DNA of 64,000 nt from assembly GCA_017979445.1 (NCBI GenBank), contig CM030719.1:25039996-25103995 (forward strand), written 5' to 3'. Source of the stretch: Akebia trifoliata (taxonomy: Eukaryota; Streptophyta; Magnoliopsida; Ranunculales; Lardizabalaceae). The notes under the pieces were generated by a model, which was not told the DNA's origin, did not search any database, and saw nothing but the letters and a program-made list of their open reading frames with translations. The first letter of the stretch is position 1, and the number at the start of each line of letters is the position of its first letter. Below are positions 32,633-43,047 of the stretch, one piece after another. Made by a program: the position numbers and the translations under genes.

Positions 32633-33196
32633 ATGGGGATAGACCTCTATCAGCTTGACACGTGTAAACATCAGGACCACCTTATTTTAGATGTAGACTA
32701 AAACCTAAAATATTTAGTGTGAAATTTGTCTTTTTTTGACTTTCATGCCTGTATGATTTCACAAGAGTGATTTTGACAGAGCTCGCCAAGTTTAGGCAAT
32801 TCTTTGAGACACATATCCATATTTTAAAACTGATGATGGCATAAATCCCTTCACCTTAAGATGTAAAAGAAAAAAAAATTGAGATCGAAAGCCCAAATTG
32901 AAACCGAACCGGATAGGACCGAATCCAATTTCTATACACGGACAAAAATCGAATTCGATTTCGGTCTTGAGAATGTGAAACTGGACCAAAATTAGAACCA
33001 AATCGAAACCTGTTATCCAACTAAAATTTTAATTTTTTTTTGAAATATAGAGATGCTTTGATTATTATTCTTTCTATATTTTTAACTTGTAAAATTGGTT
33101 ATAAAGTAATAAATAGTTACTGCTAGAACAAGAAAAGTTCTTTCAACTTTGTAGTTTGTATAGGTTTTTTGAAAAATATATATATATATATATATA

Positions 33197-34282
33197 GGGG
33201 ACGGTTCAGCAGCCTTAAAGTTTGCCAAGTTTGGTGCCACACATTTTTCAAAATATGGGTTAGAAGCTTTGGAATGAGCTGATTTTTTGTGAGGATGATC
33301 TCTATGATGAGGAGATCATACTCACCAAAAATCAGCCTATTCCAAAACTTCAAACCCCATCAAAAGTGATTTACAAAACTAAGACGGTCCACGATTCTTC
33401 AACTTGTAAACTAGGGTTAGAAGTTTCAAAATGAGCTGATTTTTTGTGAGGATGATTTCTTCACCGTAGAGATCATCCTCACAAAAAATCAGCCTATTCC
33501 AAAACTTGTAACCCCATCAAAAGTGATTTACAAAAAAAATGCGTGGCACCACATGGGGCACCATAAGGGGCTGCTGAACCACTCCCATATATATATATAT
33601 AGGGAAATAGGGAAATGTTCAGCACCCAACTATTTACCCAACAATTTGCACAACATGTTTTGTCCTACATGGGTTAGAAGTTTTTGGAATAGGCTGATTT
33701 TTGGTGAGGATGATCTCTACGGTTAGAAGATCATCATCACCAAAAATCAGCCCATTCCAAAACTTCTAACCCCATGTTTACAAGTTGAAAAATCGTGGAC
33801 CGTTTTTTTGTAAACAATTTGTGGTAAGGAGATCATCCTCACAAAAAATCAGCCTATTCCAAAACTTCTAACCCATGTAGGACAACATGTTGGGCAAATT
33901 GTTAGGTAAATGGTTGGGTGCCGAACAGGGTAGCGTTTAATGGCTAACTTTTTTGGCAAAATATTTTTGAAAACATAAGTTAGAAGTTTTGGAATGGGCT
34001 GATTTTTGGTGAGGATGATCTCTACCGTGAGGAGATCATCCTCACCAAAAATCAGCCCATTCCAAAACTTCTAACCCATGTTTACAAGTTGAAAAATCGT
34101 GGACCGTCCATTTTTTGTAAACTATTTTTGATGGAGTTAGAAGTTTTGGAATGGGCTGGTTTTTGGTGATAATGATCTCCTCACCGTAGAGATCATCCTC
34201 ACCAAAAATCAGCCCATTCCAAAACTTCTAACTCATGTTTTCAAAAATGTTTTTCCAAAAAATTAGCCATTGAGCGGGACCC
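33197..34282. mobile_element. Cluster of three palindromic MITEs embedded in TA repeats
   Basis: Three foldback elements lie end to end: 33197-33586 (ends 'GGGACGGTTCAGCAGCC' and its near complement), 33602-33930 (ends with 'TGTTCAGCACCCAAC' and complement) and 33931-34282 (ends with 'AATGGCTAA...TTTTTTGG' and complement). All share hairpin arms of the form 'AGAAGTTTTGGAATGGGCTG...GGTGAGGATGATCTC', some repeated twice per element. TA microsatellites border the cluster at 33177-33196, 33587-33600 and 34283-34308. This resembles MITEs that insert preferentially into TA repeats. No transposase is present. Confidence 0.85.
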
Positions 34283-34308
34283 ATATATATATATATATAT
34301 ATATATAT

Positions 34309-35032
34309 GTATACAATCTTTAAACTCCCAAATTTTAATTGTATTGGCTAATGGTAAAAAATATTCTTTTTAAAGTTTTTTAATTCTTTTTCTAATTCTT
34401 ACACTTTTATGCTCTGTATCCATATAAACAACTAGTCCATGGGATCCATTAACTCAAGAAATATGACTCAAGAATTCATGTAAACTCGTGATCTAATGGT
34501 TGAGAATTATCTTAGAGATAAGCCTCATTGGGATATGTATTATCAAGATAATGAAAAAATCTCTATCATTGGATATTGTGCTTGCAAGGTCGGTATTGTA
34601 CTTATTTCTTCCGTTCTTTTGAGCATATATATATATATATATATATATGAAAAAAGGTTGTATGGATCAAGGAACCTTGTAGAGCCTGGATTGAGATCCA
34701 CATTTAGGCCACGTGGACTCCCCATTGGCCCAAATCATAACTCAACCTTCCTGTTTGTGGTCTAGATTGGACTTGAGAAACAAAATCCCAATATATATAT
34801 TGGAGCTAGATCTTGTGTTTAAAAAAGGACAGCCATTCAAGTCATAAATTTAGAGACAGTATATGCTACGCATATTTTTGCTAATACCACCCTAAGATGT
34901 GTGTTGATTCTTGTTGATTTACATATGAATTGAGGTCCCATTAGCAAGAACTGGTATTGACATAGAGATAGATGGTCCATATAACTCTCATAAATTCTCC
35001 TCATCAAGGACAATGACTTAACCCTCATAAAT
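34309..35032. other. Spacer with TA microsatellites, no gene recognised
   Basis: Short TA runs occur at about 34626-34649 and 34792-34800. Open stretches at 34496-34765 (plus) and 34837-35028 (minus) have no recognisable domain, cross the microsatellite or lack signals, and are not called. Confidence 0.5.
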
Positions 35033-35525
35033 TCTCATCACCAAGGCCCTTTGGTAATCTTTATTGTTTGCTAAACTTGATCCAAGGTCCTTCTTGGTTA
35101 GCACTTAAGGTGAATTACCTCCTCTAACCCCAATTTGTTGAGACTTATTAGATGTAATTCACCAATCTACCCTTCAATCCCTCTTCTAGAATCAAAGAGA
35201 TTCCTTGTCATTCAATGTAAAATCAAGGACCTTTGATCATTTTGTCCACCTAAGTGAAGGCTCTAAAATTTGTGTGCAAAGACACTCTTATACCAAAGTT
35301 GTTAGAAGCCTAGCTAGGTAGAAAGCCTAGAGTGTCTGAAACCGAAGCACCAATTTACATGCCATCTAGCTTAGGTATCTAGAATTTTATGTCAACTCAA
35401 GGGATTAGGACATTTCTATCCTTTATGTAAAATTCTTTAGAAATTTGAGTGCAATTACGCGTCTACCCATTGATGATCATGATTGGTTAGGCTCATAAAG
35501 GTGTAAAAGACTATTTAGGACATCA
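35033..35525. mobile_element. Deletion derivative of the repeat seen at 155-4527
   Basis: 35033-35165 matches segment A (155-290), and 35372-35525 matches segment C (4385-4527, including 'ACCCATTGATGATCATGATT'). In this copy they are about 200 bp apart instead of 4.1 kb. Similarity stops abruptly near 35525. It is most simply a copy of the same old retroelement from which the interior was lost. Confidence 0.65.
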
Positions 35526-36660
35526 AGATGAACACAATGTTGCCACTGCAATGTTGTACTCATCACCATCATTCCCTAAGATCCTTTCAAGAGTTTTTGT
35601 CTCACCACTTCCATTCACGGTTGTACTACCAGTTGATCTCAAAGAGTGGGACAGTTAGTTTCTCCAATTTAAAGTTCTTCAAGTCGTAAAGAAGGTGACT
35701 TGATGTGGTCTATGTCTCTCACTACTAAATATAAGTATATGATTCTCCTTGTGAGTCAGATACACTTCAAAGCTCATGTTAATTTACCATCTGGTCCAAC
35801 CCCAAACAATTAATTCAGGCCACATTTTCCTAAACAAATCATGTTATTGTCAATCAAAGTTTGGCCCATTAGCCTATGTGATGTGGTTGTTTGAATTAAC
35901 CTTTTTTTAACCCAAAACATTAAATTAAATTGCTTATGGGTCTCATGTAGCTCAAAGCAGCTTTTGTGCAAAGAGCTTCTGATTCAAAAGTAATCAAATT
36001 CTATTTTTTTTAATCATATTTTGAGCCTCTGAATCCTTCTTGATCAAGCTCATCATAGCCCATAGAGGTCCAATCTCACATTTTTTATTCAAACTCGTCA
36101 AGTTTCGGTTTAACTTAAACCGGGCATGGCCCAATCGAGGTCTAATTGAATTGAGCTATTTACTCTACCTTATTTTCTAACAACCTCCTCTCTCTGCGCA
36201 GCCCATTCTCTCTCTCTGGTCTCCTCTTTCCTCACATCCCTGCTGCCCAGCCAACCTTCTTATTCTTCATCATTGCTGCATTCCTCCCTCTTCACCATTA
36301 AAGCATTTATAAGAATGTCGTTGCACATCTTCTTCTTCCCCATCGACTCTACAACGCTTCGTTCTCTACTTGCATCTCTATCATAGCCCATCTCTAATGT
36401 CTTCTCTTTCCGTACCAACAGCTTCAACATAGACGCCGGCAGCCACAGTCCTAGCAACTAGTATTGGTGTTTTTCATTATCACTTCTTATAGCAGCAACA
36501 ATCACAGCAAATGCTCACAAGTCTTTGGGTCATACTTGAAGGAATTAACTCGTTGTTATCTCTCCCTAGAGGTAAGTTTATTTTTGGTTTATTTTTATTC
36601 TTGTTCTCTTCTTTTTCTCCTTGTTCTTCCTAGCACACGTTTTGTCACGATCATTATGGA
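35526..36660. other. Left flank of element II, no gene recognised
   Basis: Intergenic DNA. CT-rich sequence at 36180-36440 looks like a 5' leader and is followed by an open stretch (36464-36700) that runs into element II, but no domain or partner exon is recognisable. The last three bases (36658-36660, GGA) are the target duplication of element II. Confidence 0.5.
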
Positions 36661-37485
36661 CACTACAAGAAAAATTAGCTACCACAACCACTTTTTGTGA
36701 CGGTCAAAGTTTGACCGTCGCAATATAATGTTTATTTCTCCCAAACTCACTAACTCTATTAACTCACTCACTCACTCACCCGAAATCTATCTTCGTTTTC
36801 TCTATCTCTCGTCTCAAACGAAATCTGTCTTCGTTTTCTCTGTCTCTCTTGTCTGAAATTTGAAAACGAAGCCTCACTCTCTTTCTCTCATCTCCGTTGA
36901 TTGCTTTAGTAGAGAAGGAATCGGCACTCGAAAACGAAGCCTCACTCTCTCTCTCTCGTCTGCAAATCGATAGATCTGTCTCTCTTTCATCTCATACTCA
37001 ACAGATCTGTCTCTGTCGATCTCTCTCTACCTCTCTGCCTCTCTACCTCTCTATCGATCTCTCGCTCTCTTGATCTCTCAAATGCGCGAGGGTTCAACTA
37101 AATAGATCCGATTTGATTTCGACCTCGAAAATTTAGGTATGTTTTTATACATATTTTGTTAATTTTTATCTTCAATCGATCCCTAAACCCTAGATTTTTC
37201 TGCATATTTTGTTGATTTTTCTATATAATCTTAATTTCTATAGGGTTGATTCAAATTTTGGTTTGATTTCAAACCAATATCCCAATTTCTATGATTTTAA
37301 TTCAATTTTTGGTTCAATTTCAAACTAATACCCTAATTTCTCATTTTTATAGCTAACTAATATTCAATTGAACAAAATCAGATTTCAGGAGACAATCACT
37401 CCCCAATTCTACTTATCAAATCTGAGAACTCACTTATATTATCAAGTTTTCTCTCAGATCTGTATTAATTTTTTCATTTGTTAAT
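36661..37485 (+). promoter_or_regulatory. Element II 5' terminal region: hairpin end, CT-rich leader exon and intron start
   Basis: The terminal hairpin-like 'GACGGTCAAAGTTTGACCGTC' repeat straddles 36699-36719. Then come ACTC repeats and a CT-rich stretch with 'CTTCGTTTTC' copies. At 37137 a donor-like 'TTTAG|GTATGTTTTTATAC' precedes intron-like DNA with 'CCCTAAACCCTAGATTTTTC'. It is colinear with 31591-30915 of element I. The only ATG shortly before the donor (37082) opens a frame of eight codons, so the leader looks untranslated. Positions 37486-38900 hold no recognisable exon. Confidence 0.75.
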
Positions 37486-39028
37486 GGTTAGAAAGTTTTG
37501 AAAGAAAGTCTAGCCCACATAGTCACATTTTGTAAACTCTCCATTGAATTTCATTTCTGTATCACAAAATTTGAATATTTACATATACAGATGAGAAGCC
37601 AGCAATCAAAATTGATTAACCATATCATTTCCGGATAAATAGAATCAAAATTTAAAAAATAATAATAAAAGATATTATGGGTGCTATGTTTTTCTTCGCT
37701 TACCAGTAACACGTATTCATGACAATGTGGCAACTACATGATCAAACCTTTTGTAACTAACAAGAAACGTCTTCCTCTTACAATCTTCATTGGCTTCAAC
37801 AAAAAAAAAACAAAAAAAGACACATTAGTTAAGGTCTCAATTATAAAATGAAATGAACCCATAATTATTTGGCTTAATTGAGCAAACAAAAGTTGGATTC
37901 ATGAATCATGTTTGCTAGTACAGGTAAAAATTTGTTGATCAGCAATGAGATGTTTTTTCACAAGTAAAAAAATTTGTTAGTCATGAAGGTGGCTTTGCTC
38001 TGTAGGAGAAGTCGACATGACCTCTAAAGGGGGAAAAACGAAGAAGCCAACACCCAATACATATGAAATAAGAAGAAAGTGATACCAAATGATACTTGCT
38101 TGAATGAAGGAGAATGACAAACACACTCTTTATAGATAAATACAGAAGTGTTGTGTTAACTAAGCTTGTATGTAATGAGTGAAAGGATGACAATGATAGT
38201 CATGTATTAGTATTGTCTCCCTTGTACCAAAGGAAGCTATTTTGCAATGTTGGGCTATAGTTCTAGTACAACATATATAATCTAATTAAAACCATAGGTT
38301 GTGCGAGTCTAATTGTGTGCCTGGATTTAGTTATACCACTGTTGCATTTATAGTTTATGGTACTTTGTATGTTATATTTTAACATCATTCTTGTGGCTTT
38401 GTTTCCTATCCAATGTCAACCCTTATCAATAATTCTTTCTTCTTTTTTTAATCTCTTTGACTTTTATTCTTTTATAGACACTTCTATCTATTTTCATTAG
38501 TAAGGGATAAGAGCTTTGTAGATAACACCATATTATATTAATTGCAACTCATATTATTAATAATACATATTTGATAATCGTTATGCTTTATTCTTTATGC
38601 TTCTTTTTGTTTTTAATGTGTGTCCTGCTGTGTAAATATGAGCTTTTGATTCTTATATCAATGTAAACTCATAGATATGTTTAAAATTGAATGAAATCGA
38701 ACCCACCCATGAACCCATTCTTCTGTAGCTAATGTGGCATCTAGTAAGCAGCCTGTGGCACACACTAATCTTACTTCTGGTACATGGTATAGCCCTTAAT
38801 TCACTGAGGTCTATTTAACAATGTACATGGTATAGCCCTTTGTCTTCCATTTACATTGTAGTGACAGGAAGGATCAGGAATGTAGGTGTTGCTTCATAAA
38901 TTGTGAAAATTTGGAAATTAGCCCCAAACTCAACCACTAAACTTGTGTGTACTAATGTTTGCCTATTCTCGTACAAAATGCTCCAGGAATTAATCTTTAG
39001 ATCATTGTTTGAAATGATGTGTTTCCAG

Positions 39029-39883
39029 GGTAGAAATGCTACTGGCTCAAGTCAAGCTGTGGATCAATTGCCTGTTAGGAAGGTTTCCACTATCCGTAGC
39101 CCATTAAAAGTTGCTTCTCCCATTACTAATGTTTTACCCGACTTTGGATCAAATGCACGTGGATGGGCAGTGGTGGATAGGCCCAGGTTGCACTATGGTG
39201 GGGTTTCAAACAATGGAAATGGAAATCAGGATTTGCTAGGTGAACAGAATCGAGGGCCTAGGATGAACAGGTCAAAAAGCCAATGGATGCCAACTAATTC
39301 TGTTGATGGCTACTCAACAAAGACAGGATCTACTAGTGAACAGGGAAAGATCATTATCTATACTTATCAGTATAATATGGAAGATTTTCCTGTAAACAAT
39401 GTTAATGCCAACTTCTTCATAATCAAATTGTATAATGAGGATGATGTGCATAAGAGCATTAAATATAATGTATGGTCAAGTACTCCTAATGGGAACAAGA
39501 GACTGGAACTAGCGTATCAAGATGCACAAACAATAGCTGCTAGAAATCCAAGAGGTTGTCCTGTATTTCTATTTTTTTCTGTGAGTTTTCTTATAATCAA
39601 TTTGGGTATTGCTTTTTTCCATCTTTGGTTTTGTTTTAAGCTTTGCTGACGGGGATTCTTTCCAATACAGGTTAATGTAAGTGGGCAGTTTTTTGGTGTT
39701 GCAGAGATGATTGGCACAGTTTACTTTAACAAGGATATGGATTTCTGGCAGCAAGATAAATGGAGTGGTAGCTTCCTTGTTAAGTGGCATATAGTAAAAG
39801 ATGTACCAAACACTAATTTTCGGCATATCATATTAGAGAACAATGAGAATAAGCCAGTAACTAATAGCAGAGACACACAAGAG
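39029..39883 (+). pseudogene. Captured YTH-domain m6A reader segment (ECT-like, two exons)
   Basis: Exon 1 (39029-39580) follows the acceptor 'TTTCCAG' and ends before 'GTGAG'. Exon 2 (39671-39883) lies between 'AATACAG' and 'GTAAGTT'. The frame is open through both. Exon 1 gives a low-complexity region and then the start of the YTH fold ('ANFFIIKLYNEDDVHKSIKY', 'NVWSSTPNGNKRL', 'GCPVFLFFS'). Exon 2 gives '[13 protein letters not shown]', '[10 protein letters not shown]' and '[20 protein letters not shown]', ending '[10 protein letters not shown]'. YTH proteins bind N6-methyladenosine in mRNA. The three cage tryptophans (in 'NVW' and in 'FWQQDKW') are all present. The last part of the YTH domain and the true N-terminus are missing. 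It is the first cargo behind the element II leader and is in sense. Confidence 0.92.
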
Positions 39884-39944
39884 GTAAGTTGAGTTCTTGT
39901 TTGTTCTATTGATACAATGCCTACTGTGGTTTGATACAATGCAG

Positions 39945-40062
39945 CTAAGGCCGCTAAGTGGGGCGTGCTTGGATGGTTGTACAATGGTGGATACACCCCC
40001 TTAATCGATGGTTTCAGCAATGCAAGCTCCGATTTGGTGGACATTGCCATATGCAAGTTTAT
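39945..40062 (+). pseudogene. Captured patatin-like phospholipase exon fragment
   Basis: After an acceptor-like '...ACAATGCAG' the frame reads 'KAAKWGVLGWLYNGGYTPLI', then 'DGFSNASSDLVDI'. This matches the region of plant patatin-like phospholipases between the catalytic core and the C-terminal part ('KWG...WLYNNGNTPIIDIF..AS.D.VD'). About 38 of some 400 residues are present; neither the GxSxG serine nor the catalytic aspartate is included. A further open stretch to 40246 has no recognised match. Confidence 0.75.
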
Positions 40063-40337
40063 AATGGTAATGACATTAACTATCTCCAATGACCATTGTG
40101 TCATTGAGTGTCTGAATATGATCCATACTGAAAATGGAGGAAGTACCTGCCTAGTTTTCATGTTTGCACTTTGGGTACCATTACTGGTTTGTTATCTTCA
40201 GTTGATGGATGCTTTGGGACTTAAGGTGACAAAAACCAATGATTAGGCAAGTTACTTCCTCACAACTGTGAAATGCTGTGGACACTTATGCATCGTGCTG
40301 TCTATAATTACATGATTTGATTTTTGTTTGTTGTTAG

Positions 40338-40432
40338 TTTTTCGGATTCAAATCGCAGACGGTGCTCAGTTCTGTAGTGGAATCCCGATGTGGCCACCCA
40401 ACTCATTGTTGCATCTGATGATGATATTTTGC
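40338..40432 (+). pseudogene. Captured SEC31 exon fragment (COPII coat)
   Basis: Following an acceptor-like 'TTGTTAG', the frame reads 'FSDSNRRRCSVL', a TAG stop, then 'WNPDVATQLIVASDDD'. This matches a conserved WD40-repeat stretch of plant SEC31, the outer COPII coat protein in vesicle export from the endoplasmic reticulum. The stop replaces the glutamine (CAG) expected before the Trp, a single C-to-T change. About 30 residues of a protein of more than 1000 are present. Confidence 0.8.
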
Positions 40433-40611
40433 CTACAAATGATCGACGTTTGAAATCTGTTCAGTTTTTGTTTCAGTTTATTCACTTAATCTTAGAGAGA
40501 GAAAAAGCGATTTTGTTCGACAGTTTGCTAATTTGCAAACAGGAACTGAGTCTTTAGTCCTTAACTTGTTTTTTTGTCTTAATTAACATGATATCTTGAA
40601 CTTTACTGCAG

Positions 40612-42143
40612 TTTATTTGGATTTGTCGTCCTACATATGCTCATGTACAGAGCTAATATATATGCCTGGAGGCATTACAGAGTAAATTATGCATTTATAT
40701 TTGGTTTCAAGCAAGGGACAAAGTTGGGTTACCGAAAAGTCTTTCTCCTCAGTACCGGCCTAGAAACACTAGGATTGGCTTGTATTCTTTCAAATCTAGA
40801 TATGGAGATGGACCCAAAAACCAAAGATTACAAAGCATTCACTGAAGTACTCCCTCTAGTATTAGTTTGTGTAAGATACCAATACTTAGCCAAATTATTC
40901 TTTCCCTCTCCAAATTATATATAGACTCAGTTACTAATTTATCTCTTTATGCAACTGGTAATTCTCATAACAATCTACCCATTCAATATCATTTATCACT
41001 CAAGCCGTTTCTTCCTACTCCGATGTTTATACCATTGTATTCTTGCCCTGCTCTACAAGGTAAAGGATGAATTAATTGAATTTCTACAAAAAATGGAAGA
41101 GAAATCGGCACTTAAGACAAGTTTATTGATTTTTTATTGTTTGTTATTTCATCACAGGTCACCCTACCAGATTTTTTCTTGGGAGACCAGCTCACTAGTC
41201 AGGTTTGACTCCATGGCTCAGGCTAAGTTTCTTTATATAGAGGAACAATTAAGTATAAAAATAACTAGTGTTGTGTAAATGTCTTCAATTTTGTTGGCGG
41301 TACGCAGAGTTGCGAGGGTGTAGAGTTTATTAAAAGGGCAATTGTGTAATATTTTCTCAAGGTTTTTTTTTTTTTTTTAAATCAGGGTTTCTATTTCATG
41401 GGAGATAGACATGTTTTATCAACTCCCAGTTTTATAAATAGAGATCTCTTGGGCTGGAAAACTAAAATGAAAATAGTGATTATTCTTGTTCGGATCCATG
41501 GATGTAGGGACATTGCCAAATCACATAAATCCTTGTGTTTGTGCAATTTTTGTCGGTTTTGCTTTTTCATTTTTTTCTCAAAACCTGTAAGTAATGTGGA
41601 ACTAGATCCTCAACATTCTAAGAAATCTTGTTTATTCTTATGTTTCAGGTGCAAGCCCTTAGGAGTCTTGAGTTCTACATCTACTACTATGTTTGGGGTG
41701 ACTTTTGACATAGGCAGACCACTTGCAAGGATAACGCTGTGTATGTCACTTTCAATTTCATCATAGCTACAATTTCGTACTGGTTCCGCTTTCTTCAGGT
41801 TGGTCCTTTTTTTTTCCATATTTGCTTACCATTAACCTCCCTATTGATGTGTTCACACTCATGATATTAGTTCATTCTGTTGTAGTGTCTCCGGCGCTTG
41901 TATGAGGAGAAAGATCCAATGCAGGGATATAATGGATTGAAATACATGTCAACTATTGTGGCTGTGGTTATGAGGACTGCTTACACTCAGACCAATAGCA
42001 AGTCAAATGTTTGGTTGGTGTTTGCATGGATCACCTCAGCCATTGCAGCGATCATGAGTACATATTGGGATATTGTTATTGATTGGGGGCTCCTACAGAG
42101 GCGATCAAAGAATCGTTGGTTGAGGGATAAATTATATGAGTAG
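40612..42143 (+). pseudogene. Captured PHO1-family phosphate exporter segment (EXS domain, five exons)
   Basis: Exons: 40612-40870 ('[20 protein letters not shown]', '[20 protein letters not shown]'), about 40940-41059 ('YPFNIIYHSSRFFLLRC'), 41159-41202 ('VTLPDFFLGDQLTSQ'), 41649-41798 ('VQALRSLEFYIYYYVWGDF', stop, then 'NFIIATISYWFRFLQ') and 41886-42143 ('[17 protein letters not shown]', '[20 protein letters not shown]'). This is most of the EXS membrane domain of PHO1-type SPX-EXS proteins, which export phosphate. The N-terminal SPX sensor domain is absent. A TGA at about 41707 replaces the Arg after 'WGDF', consistent with CGA to TGA. Introns with AG/GT borders are kept, so the capture was genomic. 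It is in sense to the element II leader. Confidence 0.92.
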
Positions 42144-42195
42144 TTACCCAGCGAGCCATGTAGCTGACATTATAGGATGTTTACTTTGAACAGGA

Positions 42196-42435
42196 GTGGA
42201 GCTAGGATTTTTTTGTAGAAAGGGCAAACTAGTTAATGGTGTACGCTTGAAGATGAATAGTTTTGAAGAGAAATGCGCCATATGTTTATCGAAAATTGAG
42301 GAAGGAGAAGAGATCAAGGAGTTGAAATGCATTCACTTGTTTCACAAAGACTGCATTGACAGGTGGCCACAGTATGATTGTGCCACGTGTCCATTGTGTA
42401 GGAGGCCGACGTTAGATGAAGATATGGTGATCTAG
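42196..42435 (+). pseudogene. RING-H2 finger exon at the 3' end of element II cargo
   Basis: After 'TTTGAACAG' an open frame contains 'CAICLSKIEEGEEIKELKCI', then 'HLFHKDCIDRW' and 'CATCPLCRRPTL', ending at a natural-looking stop (42433). Eight metal ligands in C-x2-C...C-x-H-x2-H-x2-C...C-x2-C order form a complete RING-H2, the type found in small E3 ubiquitin ligases. The source gene is probably a short RING-H2 protein; which one is unclear. The 79-residue open frame starting at 42196 could in principle be translated alone. It is marked as a captured fragment because of its setting inside the element. Confidence 0.75.
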
Positions 42436-42659
42436 CACAGTTCAATGCAAAGTCTGCTAGAAAATAATGGCGATGGAGAGTTGGGTTTGTTCCTTATATA
42501 TTTGCATTACATCACACTTCAGTATTTGTAAGATATTTTGTTTTAATTACTCAATATCCATTAATTTTTGTAACGTTAAAGTAAAATCAGTAGCTCATCA
42601 AGGATGTCTGGTGAGAATTTGTATCACAGTCCAGTAATAGGTAACAATTTCAAAAGATA

Positions 42660-43044
42660 TTCAACAATGCTGATGTTTGGGGTCAAGGTCATCAATTTCA
42701 AAACATAGGGGTATCTCCAATATTCAGCAAAACATGAGGGGGCTGGTGTAAAATTGGAATTTTTGTTTTTCAAAAGCTTTTACAGCGACGGCCAAAACCG
42801 TAGCTATAGATCAAACTTTTTTTTGTTAAAACCCTATAGCAACGGCCAATATCGGTTGTCGCTATAAGTCATGCACTTAACGACGTTTTAGTGAAAAGTT
42901 GGCCGTCGGTATAAGATACAGCGATGGGACTATTAGCGACGACTATCGACGGCCTCCCTGGCCGTCGCTAGATGTCTTTTGCGACGGTATTTATCTCTAT
43001 AGCGACGGTCACGGCTGTCGCTATAGCCCTATTTTACTGTAGTG
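42660..43044 (+). repeat. Element II 3' terminal region with GCGACGG subterminal repeats
   Basis: This is the reverse complement of 18673-19055 with limited divergence: 'ATGAGGGGGCTGGTGTAAAA', then hairpin-like 'AGCGACGGCC' repeats, then 'CCCTATTTTACTGTAGTG' at the tip. It marks the common 3' end of the family. Confidence 0.9.
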
Positions 43045-43047
43045 GGA

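Larger units (their letters stand above)
36661..43044 (+). mobile_element. Element II: CACTA-type transposon carrying fragments of five host genes (Pack-CACTA)
   Basis: It starts with 'CACTACAAGAAAAATTAGC' at 36661 and ends with the complement of 'CACTACAGTAAAATAGGGC' at 43044. It is flanked by GGA on both sides (36658-36660 and 43045-43047). The 5' region (to about 37485) and 3' region (from about 42660) match those of element I in inverted orientation. Cargo in order, all on the plus strand: YTH-domain exons, patatin-like phospholipase exon, SEC31 exon, PHO1-type EXS exons and a RING-H2 finger. No transposase is visible. The element is intact at both ends and sits 5.1 kb from element I. Confidence 0.92.

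Noticed and set aside
38903..39030. Start codon at 38903 as the start of the YTH protein
   Set aside because: The YTH homology starts after a clear acceptor at 39028. The upstream part is intron sequence that happens to be open.
18673..43044. One 24-kb CACTA element running from the end at 18673 to the end at 43044
   Set aside because: These two ends are inverted copies of each other, but the flanking bases differ (AAA versus GGA). Pairing 18673 with 31591 and 36661 with 43044 gives matching 3-bp duplications in both cases.
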